In this document: piece by piece, positions 6,347-9,574 of the stretch | How positions within the stretch are numbered: the stretch's first letter is position 1 | Layout of the letters: each line of letters opens with the position of its first letter | Assembly: GCA_937138955.1 (NCBI GenBank) | Contig: CAKZPJ010000623.1 | Location: forward strand, 1 to 9,574 | Direction of reading: 5' to 3' | DNA length: 9,574 nucleotides | Source: an uncultured Flammeovirgaceae bacterium | GTDB taxonomy: Bacteria; Bacteroidota; Bacteroidia; Cytophagales; Cyclobacteriaceae | The notes under the pieces: model-generated | What the model saw: the letters and a program-made list of their open reading frames with translations, nothing else | The model's database searches: none | What the model was told of the DNA's origin: nothing | Position numbers and translations under genes: made by a program

Positions 6347-7388
6347 TTTTTTCGATTTTCTCCTCGGCTAAATCTCTGCCTAGCTGATCGGTTTTAGACT
6401 TTTCTTGTTCGTATTCGGCAGTGGCTTCGTAATTTACTTTAATATAAATGGGCAAATGGTCGGAGCCATAGGGTGGTAGCCTTTTTAGCTCTACCAACTT
6501 AAAGTGATTGGAGATAAAAACATGATCTAACGGCCACCGCATAAGAGGGTACTTAGCATGGAATGTACTGTAGAACCCTCGACCCATTCTAGGATCAAGC
6601 AAACCGCTAATTCTAATAAATAAACGGGTAGAATACGACCAAGCTACATCGTTCAAGTCTCCGGCAACGAGAGTGGGTTCATCGGGACTGATGATATTTT
6701 TGCCTAAAATAAGTAACTCAGCATCGCGTTCGGTAGAAGTTTCGCTTTCGGTTGGGCTGGGAGGTTCGGGGTGTAAGCAGTGAAGGTTAATCCGCTGACC
6801 GGAAGGCAGCACCACCTTACCGTGGAAAGAAGGAATGTCGGGCTTGACTAAAAATCTAATATCGAAATCTTCTAAAGAAAATTTAGAGTATAGTAGCATG
6901 CCGTAGGTATTTTCTAACGGATACTCTAGAAAATGCGCGTATTTTTGTCGAATCGGCCCCATCTTTAGTTGCCACCATTCGTTGGTTTCAACCATCAGCA
7001 ATATATCGGGGTCAACGGATCTAATTCGTTCCAGACACCCTTCAATATCCCGATTATACATTAAAACATTAGTCACCATAAAGCCGATGGCATTAGAGCC
7101 AATCGTCTGTTGAGTTTGCTTTACCTGTGACCCGGCGGCGGGAGTATACGGATAAATGATGAAAGCTTGGTATATAAGACAGCCCAGTTGAACAATGATA
7201 AATAAGATATTAAACCAGCCTTGCACTGGAAAAAAAATAACCAAACTTAAAAATATCAGAAGATTAACCACTGTAATCTGTACGTGCGGAAAATCAAATC
7301 CTCTTACTGACCAATGATCATATTTTATTAAAGGCAATAGGGTAGCCACGATGAATAAACTACCTACTAGGTATAGGACAATCTTCAT
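6333..7388 (-). CDS. Membrane-anchored endonuclease/exonuclease/phosphatase-fold hydrolase
   Basis: The product has 351 residues. The N-terminal 85 residues form three membrane helices (about 3-20, 36-55 and 58-80), which would place the following domain outside the cytoplasm. From residue 99 the exonuclease III/DNase I/sphingomyelinase fold is complete. N107 and E134 (LMVETN) bind metal, H202/H205 lie in NLHCLHPEPP, D243 and N245 are in GDLND, D287-H288 are in PLDHVF, and the catalytic D309-H310 pair is in GSDHLP. Activity as a metal-dependent phosphodiesterase is likely; whether the substrate is nucleic acid or phospholipid cannot be told, and an extracytoplasmic location allows either. The last 25 residues are highly charged (EYEQEKSKTDQLGRDLAEEK). 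The gene starts 27 bases after the serS stop on the same strand, so it is probably cotranscribed with it. Confidence 0.9.
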   Translation of the reverse strand: MKIVLYLVGSLFIVATLLPLIKYDHWSVRGFDFPHVQITVVNLLIFLSLVIFFPVQGWFNILFIIVQLGCLIYQAFIIYPYTPAAGSQVKQTQQTIGSNAIGFMVTNVLMYNRDIEGCLERIRSVDPDILLMVETNEWWQLKMGPIRQKYAHFLEYPLENTYGMLLYSKFSLEDFDIRFLVKPDIPSFHGKVVLPSGQRINLHCLHPEPPSPTESETSTERDAELLILGKNIISPDEPTLVAGDLNDVAWSYSTRLFIRISGLLDPRMGRGFYSTFHAKYPLMRWPLDHVFISNHFKLVELKRLPPYGSDHLPIYIKVNYEATAEYEQEKSKTDQLGRDLAEEKIEKIRDM

Positions 7389-7415
7389 GGCAAAACGGTA
7401 ATTTGGTTCTGGTTG

Positions 7416-8690
7416 TTAGTTAATAACGTCAAATCCCGTGTAAGGGATAAGTACTTCTGGCATTTTAACCCCATCAGCGGATTGATTGTTTTCTAGGATA
7501 GCCGCTACAATTCGAGGAAGTGCCAAGGCGCTTCCGTTGAGCGTATGAAGCATCTGAGTTTTATTGTTTCCGTCTTTGTATCTAAGCTTGAGACGGTTGG
7601 CTTGGTAGGTTTCAAAATTACTTACTGAACTTACTTCCAACCATTTTTGCTGCGCCGCTGAGTATACTTCTAAATCGTAAGTAAGGGCCGCAGTAAAACC
7701 TAAATCACCGGCACAAAGTCTTAGTACCCGATAAGGTAGCTCCAACTGCTCGAGAATTTGGCGAGCATGTAGCAGCATGCCTTCCAGTGCTTTATACGAT
7801 TGATCAGGGTGGCTAATTTGCACAATCTCTACCTTATCGAATTGATGCAAACGATTCAATCCTCGCACATGTGCTCCCCACGAGCCAGCTTCTCGGCGAA
7901 AGCAAGGAGTGTAACCAGCGTTTTTCAGCGGCAAATCGGCTTCCCGTAAAATTACGTCTCGATACAAGTTAGTAATGGGTACTTCCGCCGTAGGAATCAG
8001 GAATAGTTTCTGATCTACGATTTCGTACATCTGCCCCTCCTTATCAGGCAATTGCCCAGTTCCGTAGCCTGAATCTTCATTAATTAATAGAGGAGGTTGT
8101 ACTTCCAGATAGCCCGCTTCTCGGGCTTTATCCAAGAAAAAGTTAACCAGTGCCCGTTGCAATCGAGCACCTTTTCCTTTGTAAACGGGAAAGCCAGCTC
8201 CAGAAATTTTATTACCCAAAGCAAAATCAACAATATCGTACTTTTCAATCAGCTCCCAGTGAGGAATCGCTTCGTCGGGTAATGTTGGTAATCTCCCATG
8301 TTCCAACACTATTTCGTTATCTTCAGCCCGTTTTCCCTCGGGCACACTTTCGTGTGGAAGGTTAGGAATATTATACAGCGTTTTCTGTAATTGTTCTTCG
8401 TAACCCCGTAGGGTTTCGGTGAGCGTTTTGGAACTATTCTTTAAATCAGCGGTTTTTACCTTTATAGCTTCAGCTTCTTTCCGCTTTCCTTCCTTCATAA
8501 GCTGACCAATCTGTCGCGATAGATTATTAGACTCTGCCAACGTTTCATCCAGCTGAGTTTGAGTTTCTTTACGCGACTGATTCAGCGCTACTACTTGATT
8601 AACTAAATATTGAGCATCGGTGAGGCCACGTTTAGTCAGTCCTCGTACGGTGGCTTCTGGGTTATTGGCGATAGTGGCAACAGCTAACAT
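7416..8690 (-). CDS. serS: Seryl-tRNA synthetase
   Basis: The 424 residues are the normal length for bacterial SerRS, which charges tRNA(Ser) (and tRNA(Sec) where present) with serine in the cytoplasm. Residues 30-105 form the long antiparallel coiled-coil arm that grips the tRNA variable arm. The class II core follows. Motif 1 is near 192-202 (YLEVQPPLL), the serine-recognition TAEVP is at 234-238, and motif 2 is at 264-288 (FRREAGSWGAHVRGLNRLHQ and onward), including the ATP-binding arginines. Motif 3 is at 385-400 (NGSALALPRIVAAILE), with R393. The start MLAVATIANNPEAT aligns with the usual SerRS N-terminus (ML.V..I..N.E), so the ATG at 8690 is preferred. Upstream on this strand the sequence holds a weak purine tract (GAAAGA) and no clear promoter. 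Confidence 0.97.
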   Translation of the reverse strand: MLAVATIANNPEATVRGLTKRGLTDAQYLVNQVVALNQSRKETQTQLDETLAESNNLSRQIGQLMKEGKRKEAEAIKVKTADLKNSSKTLTETLRGYEEQLQKTLYNIPNLPHESVPEGKRAEDNEIVLEHGRLPTLPDEAIPHWELIEKYDIVDFALGNKISGAGFPVYKGKGARLQRALVNFFLDKAREAGYLEVQPPLLINEDSGYGTGQLPDKEGQMYEIVDQKLFLIPTAEVPITNLYRDVILREADLPLKNAGYTPCFRREAGSWGAHVRGLNRLHQFDKVEIVQISHPDQSYKALEGMLLHARQILEQLELPYRVLRLCAGDLGFTAALTYDLEVYSAAQQKWLEVSSVSNFETYQANRLKLRYKDGNNKTQMLHTLNGSALALPRIVAAILENNQSADGVKMPEVLIPYTGFDVIN

Positions 8691-8800
8691 ATTCTTTCAA
8701 AAATTAAGGAAGGGGGCGAAGTACGAGAAAATGTGCTAGAAAAGAAACGGGCAGGTATGAATTAAGTAGGGAAGGCTGAATAAAATTCACCACTAATTGC

Positions 8801-8831
8801 TTGACAAATAGCAACCGATGGTCTATACTTG
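8801..8831 (+). promoter_or_regulatory. Promoter driving rho
   Basis: TTGACA at 8801-8806 and TATACT at 8824-8829 are separated by 17 bases, an almost perfect primary-sigma promoter. Read in the Bacteroidota way, it has a -33 TTG and a -7 box TATACTTG (8824-8831) matching TAnnTTTG at all but one position. Transcription would start near 8838, giving a leader of about 140 bases before the rho ATG. It is the clearest promoter in the window. The serS gene runs the other way from the far side of the same intergenic region. Confidence 0.75.
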
Positions 8832-8850
8832 CAGTAGCAAATCAGGAGAA

Positions 8851-8957
8851 GCAAAGCGTCTTTGCATTCCACTCCAAATTCAGTACGCTGCATTATCCTA
8901 TAATATCCATTTATTTAATGTTCTTACCCTTCGGCTTCACCGCTGAATTTCCAAATT
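8851..8957 (+). promoter_or_regulatory. Structured rho leader with mutually exclusive stems
   Basis: Within the predicted leader, GCAAAG (8851-8856) pairs with CTTTGC (8860-8865) across a three-base loop. AAATTCAG (8876-8883) is the exact inverse of CTGAATTT (8943-8950). The second arm of that stem also takes part in a local hairpin, TTCGGC (8930-8935) with GCTGAA (8942-8947, one G-U pair). That hairpin is followed by a U-rich tract ending in AAATTTTT. The long stem and the hairpin cannot form together, an antiterminator/terminator-like layout. Pairings were read by eye with no energy calculation; the regulatory role is inference. Confidence 0.35.
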
Positions 8958-8962
8958 TTTAG
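8918..8962 (+). CDS. Possible Phe-rich leader peptide ahead of rho
   Basis: An ATG at 8918 opens a 14-codon frame ending in TAG at 8960-8962, 18 bases before the rho start. The product would be MFLPFGFTAEFPNF, with five phenylalanines in fourteen residues. It lies across the alternative stems of the leader, where a translated peptide could influence which one forms. No Shine-Dalgarno sequence precedes it, and a frame this short can arise by chance. It is listed only as a candidate; a role, if any, would be attenuation of rho. Confidence 0.2.
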   Translation: MFLPFGFTAEFPNF

Positions 8963-8980
8963 TATCACGTATTCCAATTT

Positions 8981-9574
8981 ATGTACAACATTGATGAATT
9001 ACAGGTTCGCTTGCTCTCCGAGTTGCGAGAAATAGCCGAACAGATGGGATTGTCCAATTACAAAAAACTCAATAAAAAAGATCTTATCTACAAAATTCTG
9101 GATCAGCAGGCAATTCTGCCAGAAGACAAGCTTCCTCAGAAGAAGGAAAAGGTTACAGAAAAAACCACTCCTGCCCCTCAGAATGAAGATGCCAGCACCG
9201 AAAAAACGCCTTCTGCTAAGCAAGAAAGTAAACCCAAACGGCGACGCCCTAAGAAATCAAAAAGTGCTTCGGCTGAATCAGACCAGAACACTGAAAAAGT
9301 ATCTAAGGGAGGCATTCGCAGTAAGCAAAAACCTCAGAAAGAAGAGAGTGACTCTTCTCAACACAAGCGTAAGCGGGTAAACGTGACTGAAACTGAAGAT
9401 AGTAGCAATTCTGATACACCTGACAATACTAATGACCTGCTGGAGTCTTTTGATATTGAAATGGAAGAAATGGAGGCTTCTGGGGATTCATCCGTAAATA
9501 AAGACAAAAACGAGCGAAGTAAAGACACAGTTAACCCAAACGACCGCTCCAATAACAACAAAGACCGGTCTAGC
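8981..9574 (+). CDS. rho: Transcription termination factor Rho, N-terminal part (3' end outside window)
   Basis: The frame is open from the ATG at 8981 to the last base, 198 codons without a stop. Rho is the hexameric RNA helicase that ends transcription of untranslated RNA. Residues 1-46 (MYNIDELQVRLLSELREIAE, then QMGLSNYKKLNKKDLIYKIL and DQQAI) are a clear Rho N-terminal helical domain of the Bacteroidota type. Residues 47-198 are a low-complexity, apparently disordered insertion of Lys, Glu, Ser, Asp and Asn, with a basic patch KPKRRRPKKSKS (84-95), a second basic cluster HKRKR (128-132) and an acidic segment around 150-168 (LLESFDIEMEEMEA). The RNA-binding cold-shock-like domain and the ATPase domain lie beyond the window. 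Large insertions here are known in Bacteroidota Rho; in Bacteroides thetaiotaomicron such a region has been reported to drive phase separation. It has its own promoter at 8801-8831. Confidence 0.93.
   Translation, partial: MYNIDELQVRLLSELREIAEQMGLSNYKKLNKKDLIYKILDQQAILPEDKLPQKKEKVTEKTTPAPQNEDASTEKTPSAKQESKPKRRRPKKSKSASAESDQNTEKVSKGGIRSKQKPQKEESDSSQHKRKRVNVTETEDSSNSDTPDNTNDLLESFDIEMEEMEASGDSSVNKDKNERSKDTVNPNDRSNNNKDRSS

Noticed and set aside
8097..8365. Two overlapping plus-strand open frames inside serS
   Set aside because: They are antisense to conserved SerRS sequence, with no protein-like motif and no promoter.
8899..8904. TATAAT as a second rho promoter
   Set aside because: No -35 or -33 element lies at a suitable distance, and the upstream TTGACA/TATACTTG pair is far better.
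8999..9561. Open frames on both strands inside the rho N-terminal region
   Set aside because: They follow from the repetitive Lys/Glu/Ser codons of the Rho insertion. The rho frame itself is supported by its conserved N-terminal domain.
1..9574. CRISPR array, tRNA, rRNA, insertion sequence or defence system
   Set aside because: No regularly spaced repeats, no cloverleaf or rRNA-like sequence, no transposase motif and no target-site duplications were seen on either strand.

Overview
The window looks like a chromosomal piece of a member of the Bacteroidota, most likely a Cytophagales-type organism. The evidence is the Rho N-terminus followed by a long charged insertion, the Bacteroidota-style SerRS and DHFR signatures, a promoter with a TAnnTTTG-like -7 box, near-absent Shine-Dalgarno sequences and AT-leaning base composition. 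The species cannot be named from the sequence alone.

Layout, left to right. (1) 1-931, plus strand: the 3' end of fmt (methionyl-tRNA formyltransferase) overlapping folA (dihydrofolate reductase) by ATGA. (2) 928-1182, minus strand: a small hypothetical protein that ends tail-to-tail with folA, both stops being read from one TTAA. An unusual set of three TTAATTCC half-sites lies upstream of it. (3) 1347-6346, plus strand: a tightly packed six-gene run of a small exported protein, a CheY-like response regulator, a TPR plus YaiO-type outer-membrane beta-barrel protein, a membrane-anchored HEAT-repeat protein, a processive-type family 2 glycosyltransferase and a divergent Hpt phosphotransfer protein. 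(4) 6333-8690, minus strand: serS followed by a membrane-anchored endonuclease/exonuclease/phosphatase-fold protein, probably one transcript. (5) 8691-8980: a divergent intergenic region with a clear promoter pointing right and a structured leader. (6) 8981 to the window end, plus strand: the start of rho.

The region of most interest is 1347-6346. The glycosyltransferase has all the residues expected of a membrane polysaccharide synthase, and the YaiO protein has the PgaA-like arrangement of periplasmic TPRs plus a C-terminal barrel. Together they suggest synthesis and export of an extracellular polysaccharide. The response regulator and Hpt protein lie at either end of the synthesis/export genes with no histidine kinase beside them, so the machinery may be under phosphorelay control by a kinase encoded elsewhere. 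The HEAT protein sits where an accessory or scaffold subunit would be expected. The functional link is inferred from gene order and domain content. The housekeeping genes on both sides (fmt, folA, serS, rho) show no sign of a mobile element; no IS, tRNA, rRNA or CRISPR was seen.
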